Shown one piece after another: positions 23,716 through 34,959 of a stretch of DNA of 64,000 nucleotides. The notes beneath the pieces were generated by a model. That model did no database searches and was not told where the DNA came from. It was given only the letters and a program-made list of their open reading frames with translations. Position 1 is the stretch's first letter. The number at the start of each line of letters is the position of its first letter. The position numbers and the translations under genes were made by a program. The stretch is from Camellia lanceoleosa (taxonomy: Eukaryota; Streptophyta; Magnoliopsida; Ericales; Theaceae), in NCBI GenBank assembly GCA_025200525.1, contig CM045758.1:7126580-7190579 (forward strand), given 5' to 3'.

Positions 23716-25603
23716 GTGGTTTGTGATTTTGAGTGTCAACTCAACATAAAGCGCCTTGCTCGTGAACCAGAGAGATTCATTTGGGCAGTGAGTATGGCAC
23801 AATCTCGATGCATTAACCTGCAAACAAGGATTGGTGCACTTGTTCAAGATTCAAATATGCTAATCCCTTATGCCGGTGAGCTTCTTCCATCATTTTTTTG
23901 TTGTCTTATCGGCTAATATTCTGCTATTGGATGTATATTTTTCCCCCTCATAGTGGGGCCCTGGATAGCTTATCAAGATTAAATCTGTCTCTTGTGTTGT
24001 GCCATACTTCTAATACAATTTGAATTTGAGTTTAAACCCATTTTCTTTAAAAGGTGAAAATTTAGTTTTATTTTAAGTAGAATGATTAAGGAAGGAAAGA
24101 GTGCATCAGGAGTATGTCTTTAATTGGAGATAATGGATCCATATAGCTGACCTCAAGTAATTGAGACAAAGGTTCATTGAGTAGAGTTGAGTTGTGGCAT
24201 TGTTTACCACCAAATTTTGGTAGCATGGAATTTCATGAGGATGTCATATAGTCAACCCAGTTATTTTTGACTTTCTAATGCAATTTTTAAAAAATTAAGG
24301 TTTAGTAGTTCTTCAATTTTCACCAACATTAATAAATGAAATTTGTACACTTGTCAAGCAACCGTAAAATGAGTAGTGAGCTACAAGCCCGAAAAGCGCA
24401 TGAAAATCTTGTCGGCACATGTTAGAATTTAAAGCCCCTACTTCCCTATACACCTTGATTTGTTGTAATATCAATAAATCCCTTTTATTTGTAAACTATT
24501 TATCTCAATTTCCTCAAATTTGTTGGTATACAAGTCATTTGGCTATTTTCTTACTGTCATTAACTGATTAAATGTAATCATATTTCACAGACATGCTAAC
24601 CAGGTTTAGTGTTCTCATACAATCCATATATTACTTATGGCAGGTCAGTTATCAAGTGATGGAGAGACTTTTGTTGATGCAAAGAATCATAGCGAGAGGA
24701 AGAACTTTGCCTACTTGGTCGACAGGATATGCCTCCCATCCCAAGTGCAGAAAGGAAAGCTGTGAAGGAGTTAAAGGAAGAATGCTTACAGATGCTTGCA
24801 GAATTCCCCACGACTTCCGAGCAAGACTAACAAATCCTAGGTTAAGTTCGCTAGGCCAAATCCTCTCACTATCATGCATAGATTGTCTAAGATATGGTGG
24901 CTAATGCCGCAAACCTAAGAAGAGTGGACACTTTTAAGAAGGTGCATGTCTGTGTCCGACACTTCTCGACATCCTTCGGATACACATCCATGTTGGATTT
25001 AACATGGTATTAGAGCTCTGGTTGCAAGAGATTTTTGAGTTCAAGTCTCTCCTTTTGCATTATTTCTGTCATTGACATTCTTTCTTCGCCCTATGTATGG
25101 ATGTTTGCGCCACGAGCCAGACAGGATTGCATGTTTTTGGCATTTTGTTCTTGACCATCAACTTATCAACATTCATAAGAGTTTGAATAGGGTTAGGTGT
25201 TCGTTAACATTTCACTTTCTTCTTTCACGTGATTTTGAACAACTTCATTTAAACAACACGGCCCTAAGCACAACCTGAATAATTTAGGTGGGTCTAAATA
25301 GACCTATATTGAGAAATTTCTCGTATTTACTATTGTTGTTTTTGTTTTTTCTTGTTGCACAGACTCTATGCCAGAAGCTAGAAGGACGTATGAAGCTGCA
25401 ATCAAGTGAGTACCCGTCTTTTTCTGCTAAACTACAATCCTCTCATTAGCTTACTATTCCATACACAACCTCTTAATGCAGTGAAATCTGAGATCCGATA
25501 TATTAACAGAGTTTGCATTTGCAGGTATAGATTACACAGAAAAATGTTCGTTGAGAAGGTCATCCAGGCATTGGATATTTATCAAGAGCAGATATTGTTC
25601 TAA
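23716..25603 (+). pseudogene. PTAC14: Captured 3' exons of a SET-domain protein gene, PTAC14-like, decayed
   Basis: Four exon-like blocks in order. 23716-23875 encodes REPERFIWAVSMAQSRC and IGALVQDSNMLIPYA, then a GT donor. 24644-24840 encodes LSSDGETFVDA, then ARGRTLPTW, then AVKELKEECLQMLAEFPTT in three different frames, with an in-frame TAA just after. 25363-25405 encodes DSMPEARRTYEAAIK. 25525-25603 encodes YRLHRKMFVEKVIQALDIYQ to a normal stop. Introns keep AG/GT borders. The exon with the SET core NHS motif, expected between the first two blocks, is missing. The parent family is a plastid SET-domain protein of the transcriptionally active chromosome. The name is by recognition, and another SET family is possible. 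It lies inside the CACTA element, so it is a transduplicated fragment. Confidence 0.68.
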
Positions 25604-26135
25604 TCATAGCGAATTTTTATGGGTCCAAGACAAATCTGTTTTTGTTGCCAAAACAAGCACTGGTTTCGATTATACATGATTACTGCAGTAATTTCCATGT
25701 CGAATTTGGTAACAAATAATAGTAATTTCCATGTTCAGCATGTATTGATTTTTTTTTTTTTTGGTTTCATTTATATTTCAGTTCTTCCCATTTTATGCAT
25801 GGGTTTGATCTGTGTAGTTAACATTTGCAGATCCCTGTTTACCTCATATTTTGTTTGGGCATCTTCTGAATATAACCATTGGTGGTTAAAATTATGATCT
25901 AATTGAGAGTGAATATAACCTTGTTCTTGCCCTCATTTGCTCTTTGCTTATGTAGTGTGTGAACAGGATGGTTTTTGCTGTCTAGATTGTTTTTTTTTTT
26001 TTGGTTTTTGGTTCATGTGTCTTTGTATAGTTGGTTAGCTCTTAGGGTATACCCCTTGTATCTTGTAGTTTTTTGTCGTTTTATTTATGACTTTATTCAT
26101 CCCCCCCCCCCCCTAAAAAAAATGGAAAAAAGAAA
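25604..26135. other. Sequence after the captured gene, with a LINE-like tail
   Basis: 25604-25915 may be the captured gene's 3' flank. 25920-26130 is T/G-rich and ends in a C-run (26101-26113) and A-run. It resembles a truncated LINE 3' end, but no reverse transcriptase is present. Confidence 0.4.
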
Positions 26136-26665
26136 AAGCATAGCTTAAAACAGCGGTTAATAACTGTCACTGTAAATAAAATTCGAAATGAATTCTATGG
26201 TTATAGCGACAGTTTAAAACTGATGGAATAGAGTCAAAATATAGCAGCGATTTACAAAATGTCGCAAAAGTGAAGGATATAGCAAAGAATAATTCGCCGC
26301 TATAAAGTTAGCAAGTAATTGGTAAATTCAAGATATAGCGACATTTGTAACTGTCACTACATCAACCGTCGCAATAAAAATAACTATACCAGCGTTTGTG
26401 AAAAACGTCACTATAAGGATATGCCGACGGGGCTATTGCGGCGGTTTGGCCGTCACTATTGCAACCGCGGGTAAAGGTGTTTCAGTTTTTAGCGACGCTT
26501 TTTCCTGCTTTTAGTGACAGTTTTGGCCGCTACTAAATCTTGATTTTTTTGTAGTGACACAATTTATACAACATATATATATATATATATATATATGAAT
26601 GTATTTGAAAATAAGAAAATTGTAGATAATCGAAACAAGCATGAGTAGTGATTGGTTAGAAAGTA

Positions 26666-26818
26666 GGGTTGTGCTAGGGAGCCCTAATTTTTAGCCCCCT
26701 AATCCCCCTAATTTTCATACCAAGGCAAAAAAAACTAAGAAGAAGTTGCCCAAAACGACGTCGTTTTTGGCATTAGGGGGATTAGGGGGGTTTTTTTTAG
26801 GGGGACAAATCATTTTCC
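26666..26818. mobile_element. Small Mutator-type MITE (153 bp), duplication TAGAAAGTA
   Basis: A perfect 9-bp duplication TAGAAAGTA lies at 26657-26665 and 26819-26827. The ends hold inverted CCCCCTAATCCCCCTAAT blocks (26693-26712 against 26771-26790). The middle contains AAAACGACGTCGTTTT (26752-26767). It is inserted in the hAT element and is related by its ends to the 18411-18580 element. Confidence 0.82.
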
Positions 26819-26829
26819 TAGAAAGTATG

Positions 26830-27769
26830 GGTACAAAGATTTATTTGCTGGAAAAATAAAAAGGGAATACAAAGTCTTACTAAATAATTTTTTTTTAAAT
26901 AAAAGAATTTTTCTTAGTTATGAACAGATTTAACTGAAATCAGCTTGTTTCCCAATGTTATGCTTCATTTATTTAGATAAAAAATATTTTTTAATGAAAA
27001 ATATTTTTTATAAAAAAAATTAAAAATATATATTTTTTTATATTTGGTGGTGGTGGTGATGGAACGAAGGTAAAAGTAGAAATTGTGACATAGTGGTGGG
27101 GGTGATGGCGGCAGTGATGATGGTAGTGGCTATGGTGATAGTAGTGTGATAGTGAATGTGAGAATAGTGGTGATGGTGTTGTGAAATTAGTAAAAATCTA
27201 ATTGAAAAAATATTTTTTATTTTTTAAAAGTAACAAACAACAAAATTCGTGGGGAACTAAAGGAAGAAGATGGAGGATGGATTGGGTATGGTAAGGCATA
27301 AATATCTTAAAATGAGTGGTTCAGATTTGTTAAAAGGCATAATTAGATTTTGGATAAATTAAAATGAATGGTTCAAATTTGCTAAGAGAAAGATGGTTTA
27401 ATGTCTAAAATGTCTGTGGCTAAGAGATCAACAAACAATTCCTTGTTTATGCCCTGATGCAATTTAATACGGGTTTTATAACACTTTCTTCAAATAAGTT
27501 CTTTCACATTTTATTTCTTCAAATATGCTCTTATAACATTGTAAACAAGTTCTTATAATATGTAGGGCATAAAGTGAAAGTGAGAGAGAGAGAGAGAGAG
27601 ATGGTTGTAATTTTTTTTTTAAATCTTCCACGTTCTTCCACATTTTTTTTTCAATTACTAAAACTTATTTGATTGTCTCAAAATTATATATTTGATTATT
27701 ATAAAATATATTTTTTAATTAATTAATTAATGTGTATTTGATTTTGTTGTTGAACCAAATAAAATAAAA
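26830..27769. other. AT-rich part of the hAT element
   Basis: No coding signal. A GGT/GAT-rich simple repeat covers 27045-27180, and an AG run lies at 27582-27602. It is part of the hAT element by position. Confidence 0.5.
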
Positions 27770-27906
27770 TAAGATTGAATGTATATTTAGCTTTTGTTGT
27801 GAACCTTAAAAAAAAAATAAAAATAAAATAAAAAAATAAGTTGTTAACATTAAATATATTAAAAAAGAAAGAAAAAAATGTTGAACATATATTTAGCTAA
27901 AACCTT

Positions 27907-27938
<32 letters not shown>

Positions 27939-28022
27939 AGAAAAAGAAAAAAGTTGTTAACATTAAATATATTAAAAAAGAAAGAAAAAAGATTGAAGAT
28001 ATATTTAGTTTTTGTTGTGAAC

Positions 28023-28068
<46 letters not shown>

Positions 28069-28170
28069 TTAACATTAAATATATTAAAAAAGAAAAAAAA
28101 ATCGAAGGTATATTTAGCTTTTGTTAAAAAAAAAAAAAGAAGTGATTGTTAACGTTAAATATGAAAAATA
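27770..28170. repeat. Tandem repeat of about 110-bp units, right side of the hAT
   Basis: TTGTTAACATTAAATATATT recurs near 27841, 27956 and 28068, with a shortened variant near 28147. Between copies lie GATTGAA(T/G)(A/G)TATATTTAG, TTTTGTTGTGAACCTT and A-runs of up to about 40. The GTGAACC units are the reverse complement of the left-side array at 20364-20590. Confidence 0.8.
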
Positions 28171-28522
28171 AAAATAAAATAAAAATGGAGATTAAAGTTA
28201 GTTGGGGAAAATCTAAACCCATTAAAAAATGGAGAGGTAGTACCCATAGAAAATGGGGAATGGGAAATAAAAAAAATTTATTATAAGAGAATGAAAATAA
28301 GGAATTAATATCTACCTCATTAACCCCCATTGCCACCCCTACCAACTACCTCCATCTCAATCTCATTCCTATCTCAATCTCCAACAAACAGGGCTATAGA
28401 TATAGATAATGATATGATATATTTATATATGATTTCACCCGAGTTCGAAGTGAGAGATCTCTACTAGGAAAAGTCCTTGTTTGTGGAATTGTTCCTTAGG
28501 GTTTCGCCTGACGAACCGGGAG

Positions 28523-31500
28523 ATGGATGATGAATCTGGTTTTTGTTTCGAGGAGAGATGGATGATGAATGATTTGATTAAGTTGGAGTCAAGTATAGAA
28601 GAGTGGTCACATATAGAGTACTTTGAAGGGATTGATGAATTGCGAATTATAAGTAATTTGCAGGTGGCTTGCAAGAAGGGGGATTTGCAACGGGTGGAGA
28701 AGTTGATTGGAAGGGGTCTCCATATTGCTGCGGAGAGTGGCGAAATTGATGTAATAAATCTGATTCTTAAATATTGCCCTGAGTCTACTGAAAAACGAGG
28801 GAGACTTGTCTTCACGTGGCCGTCAAGCATAACCAGATCGACGTTGTTCTCCGCCGCTTGTTAAAATGGGTTATCGGAGAAAGGCCTCGCTTCCTGCATG
28901 TACTTGATTTCAAGGATCATAAAACTTCAACTTCACCCAAACAACATTATATAAACATCCCGGTAATTAATTTCTATCTTATTATGTATGTTCTCTCCTC
29001 TTATATTCTCTTCGCTTCTTTATGGACCAGTTACAGTTAGTTCTATCTAGGTATTTCTGGATATACTTAGTATAATATATTATAATTACTCTGAGATCTG
29101 TATGCATATTTATGAATCTCACACACTCACTGAACTGAACCCTATTTTCTTGAGCTTCAGTACAATTGGAAGGTGCAAGCATGACCTATTTTTCTTGTCC
29201 ATCAAGTATTCAATAAAATGTGTCAATGGCACATCTGCATCTACTAGGATTTTGTTGCGTTACACAGAATTTTTTATTTTTTGTTTAATAGGATTGAATT
29301 TATGATACTTTTGAATTGAAATAAAATGTTTCTGGGCCCTGAGCTTTCTAACTGACAATTACAGAAATTTCTCCTATAGTTTCAATAATTACAAAAATTT
29401 TATTTACTTTTAAAACTATTAGTAAGATTTCTTTACCATGAATCTTTTATTCATTTAACAGAATATGCTGACATCATGCTGATATCATATATTTTAATTA
29501 AAAAATTATAAGATTATCATTATATATTCAAATAGTAAATTTTACTCACTTCCCTTGAGATTTTACAAAAAAATTAATAAAGATCCATACATTATTTTAA
29601 TAATGTTGAACAAAATTATTAAATTCTATACAATATTTAAAAAAAAAATTCTAAACCAAACATTACCTTATCTAAAAAAAAAAGTTAATAAATTGATTAC
29701 TATCAAACCTTATACTACATTAAATACAATCCTTTATTTGAAAATTACAAAACAAAATATAAAAAAGACGTTTTATTTTTTAAAAAGACCACCAATTTTA
29801 TGAATAATTATTTTGAGAAATTAGAGTTTGAATAAAAATTTAAAAATACATATAGGTATTTGATTTTTTTTTTCCGTATGAAAAATACATATTTGAAGAA
29901 ATTATCCCTCTCTTTCCATTTATTTATTTTATTTTATTTTTATTTTTCTTTCTGTTTAATCCCTCATTCATTTTTTCATAGTGTTATTCTAGCCTAATAG
30001 CAATACCATATAATTTATTTATTTTATTATTATTATTATTATTTGTTCTCTTCTCTATGCTTTTTTTTTCTCAATTTTTTCATCATTTTTCTCTTTCATC
30101 AATGTTAGCTACCATCACTCAATACCATAGCAACTTACTTAAACATGATTTTTTTTTTTTGTCTTGTAAATATATTTGTGTATTAAATTTTTTTAAAGAA
30201 AAATAAACATAATAACATTTCATATTTATAATAAAAAAATTGACTAATAAAAATTACCAAATGTTACCTAATAAATATAATAAAAAAAATCATTTTTATC
30301 TTTTCACAATCCTATATTATTCTCAAATTTTAATTTTCATCTTTGAATTTTTCAAATTCTAGTGGATATTAAAAAAAATGAGGCAATATTTCTCTCCTTG
30401 ATAATAAAATTTTTAAAAATAAATATAAAAGTAAAAAAATATCTAATCACATTACTATAAATTAAAATTAGATGATAGGGAATGAAAGATAAATAAATTA
30501 TTTGAGAATAATAACCTATTTAAAATTTTCATTTCTTACATCTAATTAAAATAGAATTGTACTTAAAGAAATCAATTATTTGAAAATAATAAAATACTCA
30601 AATAATTTGTTATTTATTACATCTAAAATCTATATCTCCATCTTTGTTTCTTTTATTTAAATTATTTTTATTAAATTAAATCTCAAAATTAATTCAAATA
30701 AGAAACATAGATATTCTTTCTTAATTTCCTTAATTGTTGATTTTTTATTTATTTATTTATTTTAAACTTATAAAAGTTCAAAAACTTATAGTGGGAAAAA
30801 AAAAATACAAAGTCAAGGAAATACAAAAAAAAAAAATTGTGAGAAATAAAATGATAATTTAATATATAGGTAAGAAACTTGACAATGTCAGAAAAAGTAA
30901 GAGAGATTTTTGTAATTATTGAAACTATAGGGGAGGACCCTATAATTGTCAGAAATCTCAGGGGAGGTAACTGTAATTTACTTAATGTTTTTGGCTTTAC
31001 AGGTTCTCGGGAAGTTCTCTTCGAAATTTATTTTTTTTTCTATTTTTTAACCAATTATTTGAGTTTTTTTTTTTCTTCCCTGAATTTGTTTTAAGGTATC
31101 ATCCAAGCATGTGAAATTCATAAGATTGATAAAGTTTTACCTATAAAACATGGAAAAAAATTGTTTCAAATAAAAACATTTTCCGTCAAATTAAACAAAT
31201 TTTAGAAATAGTGGAAAAATTGAAAACAAATTAGACAACTGCAGATTCCATCATTTTCATGTTTGTTGTTTTCTCATATTATAGTATGTGCTTTTACAAA
31301 CCGAGGAACTCACACTTAAATGTAATTGCGGGCTTTAAGAGTATTTCTTCCTTGAACTCTGGTGGTTCTGCGGGCTATGGATATCTCTTATGACCTATCT
31401 TATTTAAGTTTTCTCGGGATCCGTTGGGAACCTAGAGCTATGATATCCTGGGATTTAACCAAACACAAAATCAAACACACTGATGATTATAGTCAGAAAG

Positions 31501-32199
31501 GGTTGTCCAACGGCTCAAGGGATTTGACCATGCAAATAATCGAGCCCAATGATGATTATAGTCATAGAGGGTTGTCCGACGGCTCAAGGGATTTTACCAT
31601 GCAAATAATCGAGCTCAATGATGATAACGACTCAAGGGATTTGACCGAAGAAAAAATCAAGCACAATGATAATCGTAATCCTAGAGGGTTGTCCGACGGC
31701 TCAGGGGATTTTACCATACAAATAATCGAGCGCAATGATGATCATCGTCATAGAGGGTTGCTCAATTGCTCATCCAATAGAAGCATTGTTGAGCCCTCTG
31801 TTCGATTCAAATGTGGTTTACTACCGATAGTCAGATCGATCGCAGAACAACGCTGCAAGTACTTTTCACTTCCGTGGCAAAGACTTCCAAAGAGGGCTAT
31901 GAACAACATTCAATCATGCGTAGCTTGATCATCCGGTGCAATTCACGGTGTTCATTGCATCAATGGGTGTTAGTGCATTCCTTCTGCTTGAATTCCCACT
32001 AAAGCCGTTGTCTCATAGCACAATTTTGGGTCTATTTGCTGTGTACATGATCCAATTAAATGAAATCATGCCCAATGGAGCTTTGGTGCTGTTCTTCATA
32101 TCAATTGCCATTTTGTTGGTTGGCATTTGCAGGGAAGCTTTACGGCTTTGCAAACCAAAGACTCACTTGAGCACTTCAGGTGATGTTAGTTCTCGTTGA
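28523..32199 (+). pseudogene. ACD6-like ankyrin/PGG membrane protein gene, copy A (left arm)
   Basis: Exon 1 (28523-28962) encodes ankyrin-type sequence (VACKKGDLQRVEKLIGRG, LHIAAESGEIDVINLILKYC) and ends at a GT donor. A single-base loss in the A-run near 28795 shifts the frame, and the intended LHVAVKHNQIDVV reading continues in another frame. After an intron of about 2.4 kb, exon 2 (31332-32199) holds 23-residue repeats. It then has a PGG-type membrane domain (ASMGVSAFLLLEFPLKPLS, then a helix GALVLFFISIAILLVGI). The expected acceptor reads TGCGG; copy B keeps TGCAG. Frames also shift before the PGG part. ACD6 proteins are membrane ankyrin proteins of immune signalling. This copy is not expected to give the normal protein. 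Confidence 0.82.
31480..31760 (+). repeat. 69-bp coding repeats in exon 2 of copy A
   Basis: GGTTGTCC starts at 31501, 31570 and 31687, with a relative at 31756; spacings are 69, 117 and 69. The 117 spacing holds one shortened unit of 48 bp. The repeat encodes about 23 residues of the form GLS(N/D)GSRDFTMQIIEPND plus DYSHR. The same array is present in copy B (44040-44340). Confidence 0.85.
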
Positions 32200-33427
32200 T
32201 CATGTTTTCTTTGGGTTGAAACATCTGGTGCTTCAACTTAAGTTATGAGTTGAATCAATAAATAAATAAATAAATAAAATAGGTGTTCTTCCTCATGGTT
32301 TGTTTCACTTTCCTGTTGTTGGGACTTGGCAGCAAAACTGTAGTGTGTCTGCACCTTTGCTTGGAGTCAGGTCTGTTATTAATTTCTAGTAATGCATAAT
32401 AAACAACTTAGAGCTTCTTGAATGGTGTCTTATATGGTTTACTATTGCTATATTTTGCTTTAAACTTTTAAATTTTCACTCCAATGACAAGGGATATGGC
32501 TTGCTATATATTGTCTATAGGTAAATATTGTGTCAAATATAGAACAAAGTTTACTTATAGTTAAAATCTTTGTATCTATATTTTTCTTCTAGAGATTGAC
32601 ATATAACATTTTGACTTGACATTTTGTAAGAAAATTTGAAAATTTTTACATTCTATCATTGGAGCAACATTGCTACAGTAAAATATTTTAACACTATGTA
32701 TTCTTAAAATATAGCGAGAACTAGCCTGCTTTTACTGTTCAATTAATGGAGATGCTTTTAATGTGCCATTCTGATTATGAAACTACTAGATAAAATACAC
32801 TGTCATAGATGAACTGTGGAATTTTATCATTTTTATAAAAAGAAAGAAAGAAAGAAAGAAAAGGGGGCTTAAATTACACTTACCCATTGTTTGGTAACCA
32901 ATAAAAAAAGTCACATTTTTTTTTTTCAAAATTTTTTTTTGGTTTTTAGTGATTTTATTTTTAAAATTGGTGTGAAATGTTTTTACTTTTCAGGTCTATC
33001 TAGTGTAGAACAATCTATCTAAAATCTATAAATAAAAAATAAAAATAAATAAACACTAGTTATCCATAAAACAAATTTAAAATAACATTTGCATTGGGGC
33101 ATAGTTTGATTTACTCTTAAATTTCTTTTTTATTTTTTTATTCAAAAAATTGAAAACTAGTTTGGTTCATAAAATGAAAGAAAAAACACATTTTTTTTCA
33201 ATTTTCTTTATATGTTAAACATATATATATATATATATATATAAACGTTTTATGGAGTTATTATTTTTTATTAAATATATTTAATGTTAGTTTCATTTTA
33301 AAGGTATCGTTGATATCTTTTTTAATGGAATTAATTTTATAAAAATTAAAATTCTATAATAAAAGTAATATATATTTTATGAAAAGGATAAAGTAAATTC
33401 TTTTTACTTATAAAAATTGGGTTGTAA
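32200..33427 (+). other. 3' flank of copy A up to the palindrome loop
   Basis: No genes are seen. The stretch is matched in reverse complement by 33440-34630. It includes a TTTTTATAAAAAGAAAGAAAG run and an AT run at 33222-33243 that has a partner at 33625-33646. Confidence 0.7.
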
Positions 33428-33459
33428 CCTCACTCACACTTGCAACCCAACTTTTATAA
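33408..33459. repeat. Centre of the palindrome: 20-nt stems and 12-nt loop
   Basis: TTATAAAAATTGGGTTGTAA at 33408-33427 and TTGCAACCCAACTTTTATAA at 33440-33459 pair with two mismatches. The loop CCTCACTCACAC fills 33428-33439. Pairing continues outward for kilobases in both directions. Confidence 0.9.
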
Positions 33460-33625
33460 TTAAAAAAAATTTACTTTATCCTTTCCATAAAATATATATT
33501 ACTTTTATTATAGAATTTTAATTTTTATATAATTAACGCCATTGAAAAAGATATCAACGATACATTTAAAATGAAACTAACATAAATATGTTTAATAAAA
33601 AATAATAACTCCATAAAACGTTTTA

Positions 33626-33661
<36 letters not shown>

Positions 33662-34959
33662 TTAAAATGTAAAGAAAATTGAAAAAAATGTGTTTTTTCA
33701 TTCATTTTATCAACCAAACTAGTTTTCAATTTTTTGAATAAAAAAATAAAAAAGAAATTTAAGAGTAAATCACACTATGCCCCAATGCAAATGTTATTTT
33801 AAATTGCTTATTTATTTTTATTTTTTATTTATAGATTTTAGATGGATTGCTCTACGTTAGATAGACCAGACACACAAATTTTAAAAATAAAATCACTAAA
33901 AACAAAAAATTGAAAAAAAAATTGTGACTTTTTTGATTGGTTACCAAACAATGGGTAAGTGTAGTTTAAGCCCCCTTTTCTTTCTTTCTTTTTATAAAAA
34001 AAAAGAGAAAAATTTCACAGTTCATCTACGACAATGTATTTTATCTAGGAGTAGTTTCATAATCAGAATGGCATATTAAAAGCATCTCTCTTAATTGAAC
34101 AGGTAAAAAGAACTAGTTATTGCTAAATTTTAAGAATGCATAGTGTTAAAATATTTTATTGTACCAATGTTGCTCCAATGATAGAATGTAAAAATTTTCA
34201 AATTTCCTCACAAAATGTCAAGTCAAAATGTCATATGTCAATCTCTAGAAGAAAAATACAGATACAAAGATTTTAACTATAAGTAAACTTTGTGCTATAT
34301 TTGACACAATATTTACCTATAGATAATATATAGCAAGCCATATCCCTTGTCATTGGAGTGAAAATTTAAAAGTTTAAAGAAAAATATAACAATAGTAAAC
34401 CATATAAGACACCATTCAAGAAGCTCTAAGTTGTTTATTATGCATTACTAGAAATTAATAACAGACCTGACTCCAAGCGAAGGTGCAGACACACTAAAAT
34501 TTTGCTGCCAAGTCCCAACAACAGGAAAGTGAAACAAATCATGAGGAAGAACACCTATTTTATTTATTTATTTATTTATTCAACAGATAACTTAAGTTGA
34601 AGCACCAGATGTTTCAACCCAAATAAAACATGATCAGCGAAAACTAACATCACCTGAAGTGCTCAAATGAGTCTTTGGTTTGCAAAGATATAAAGCTTCC
34701 CTGCAAATGCCAACCAAAAAAATGGGACTTGATATGAAGAACAACACCAGAGCTCCGTTGGGCATGATTTCATTTAATTGGAGCATATACACACCAAATA
34801 GACCCAAAATTGTGCTATGAGACAACGGCTTTAGTGGGAATTCAGGCAGGAGGAATGCAATAACACCCATCGATGCAATGAACACCAGGGAATTGCATGA
34901 GATGATCAAGCTACACATGATTGAATGTTGTTCATAGCCCTCTTTGGAAGTGTTGCCAC

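Larger units (their letters stand above)
20669..26556. mobile_element. CACTA element (5,888 bp) with captured gene exons, duplication ACA
   Basis: It starts CACTACAAGAAAATCAAG and ends with the reverse complement of CACTACAAAAAAATCAAG. ACA lies on each side (20666-20668 and 26557-26559). Subterminal stretches (20690-20870 and 26140-26540) are rich in short (A/T)TAGCGAC and AGCGGT words in both orientations, as in other plant CACTA ends. I find no TNPA- or TNPD-like transposase. Its cargo is exons of a PTAC14-like gene with introns and several LINE-like 3' tails. It is non-autonomous and sits inside the hAT element. Confidence 0.88.
20190..28341. mobile_element. hAT element (about 2.3 kb of its own sequence) carrying a nested CACTA
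   Basis: Ends are TAGGGATGACAATGG (20190) and, reverse-complemented, TAGGGGTGGCAATGG (to 28341), an inverted repeat with two mismatches in 15. The 8-bp duplication is CCAACTAT (20182-20189) and CCAACTAC (28342-28349), seven of eight matching. Both subterminal regions carry the same repeat in opposite orientation: TTCACAACCAAAACTAAATA units at 20360-20590, and their reverse complements at 27770-28140. No hAT transposase is visible. A CACTA element at 20669-26556 accounts for most of the length. Confidence 0.82.
17217..33427 (+). repeat. Left arm of a very large imperfect palindrome
   Basis: Read outward from the loop at 33428-33439, this arm is matched in reverse complement by 33440-48762. 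TTATAAAAATTGGGTTGTAA (33408-33427) pairs with 33440-33459. Pairing continues through the ACD6-like exons, the intron and the flanking block. The outermost shared sequence is TAATAATCAACTTAGTC (from 17218), matched near 48760. The arm is stretched by private insertions at 17408-17941, 18150-19917 and 20190-28341. One mismatch of layout is an extra 50 or so bp next to the hAT, at 28350-28395. Confidence 0.82.

Noticed and set aside
23549..23725. GGCTACCAGTGGTTTT at 23549 and GGCCACCAGTGGTTTG at 23708 as a LINE target duplication
   Set aside because: Both copies lie on the same side of the LINE tail, so they cannot be its target duplication.
29555..29803. An 82-codon Lys/Ile/Thr-rich frame
   Set aside because: It lies in the AT-rich intron of copy A, has no counterpart frame in copy B, and has the composition of random AT-rich DNA.
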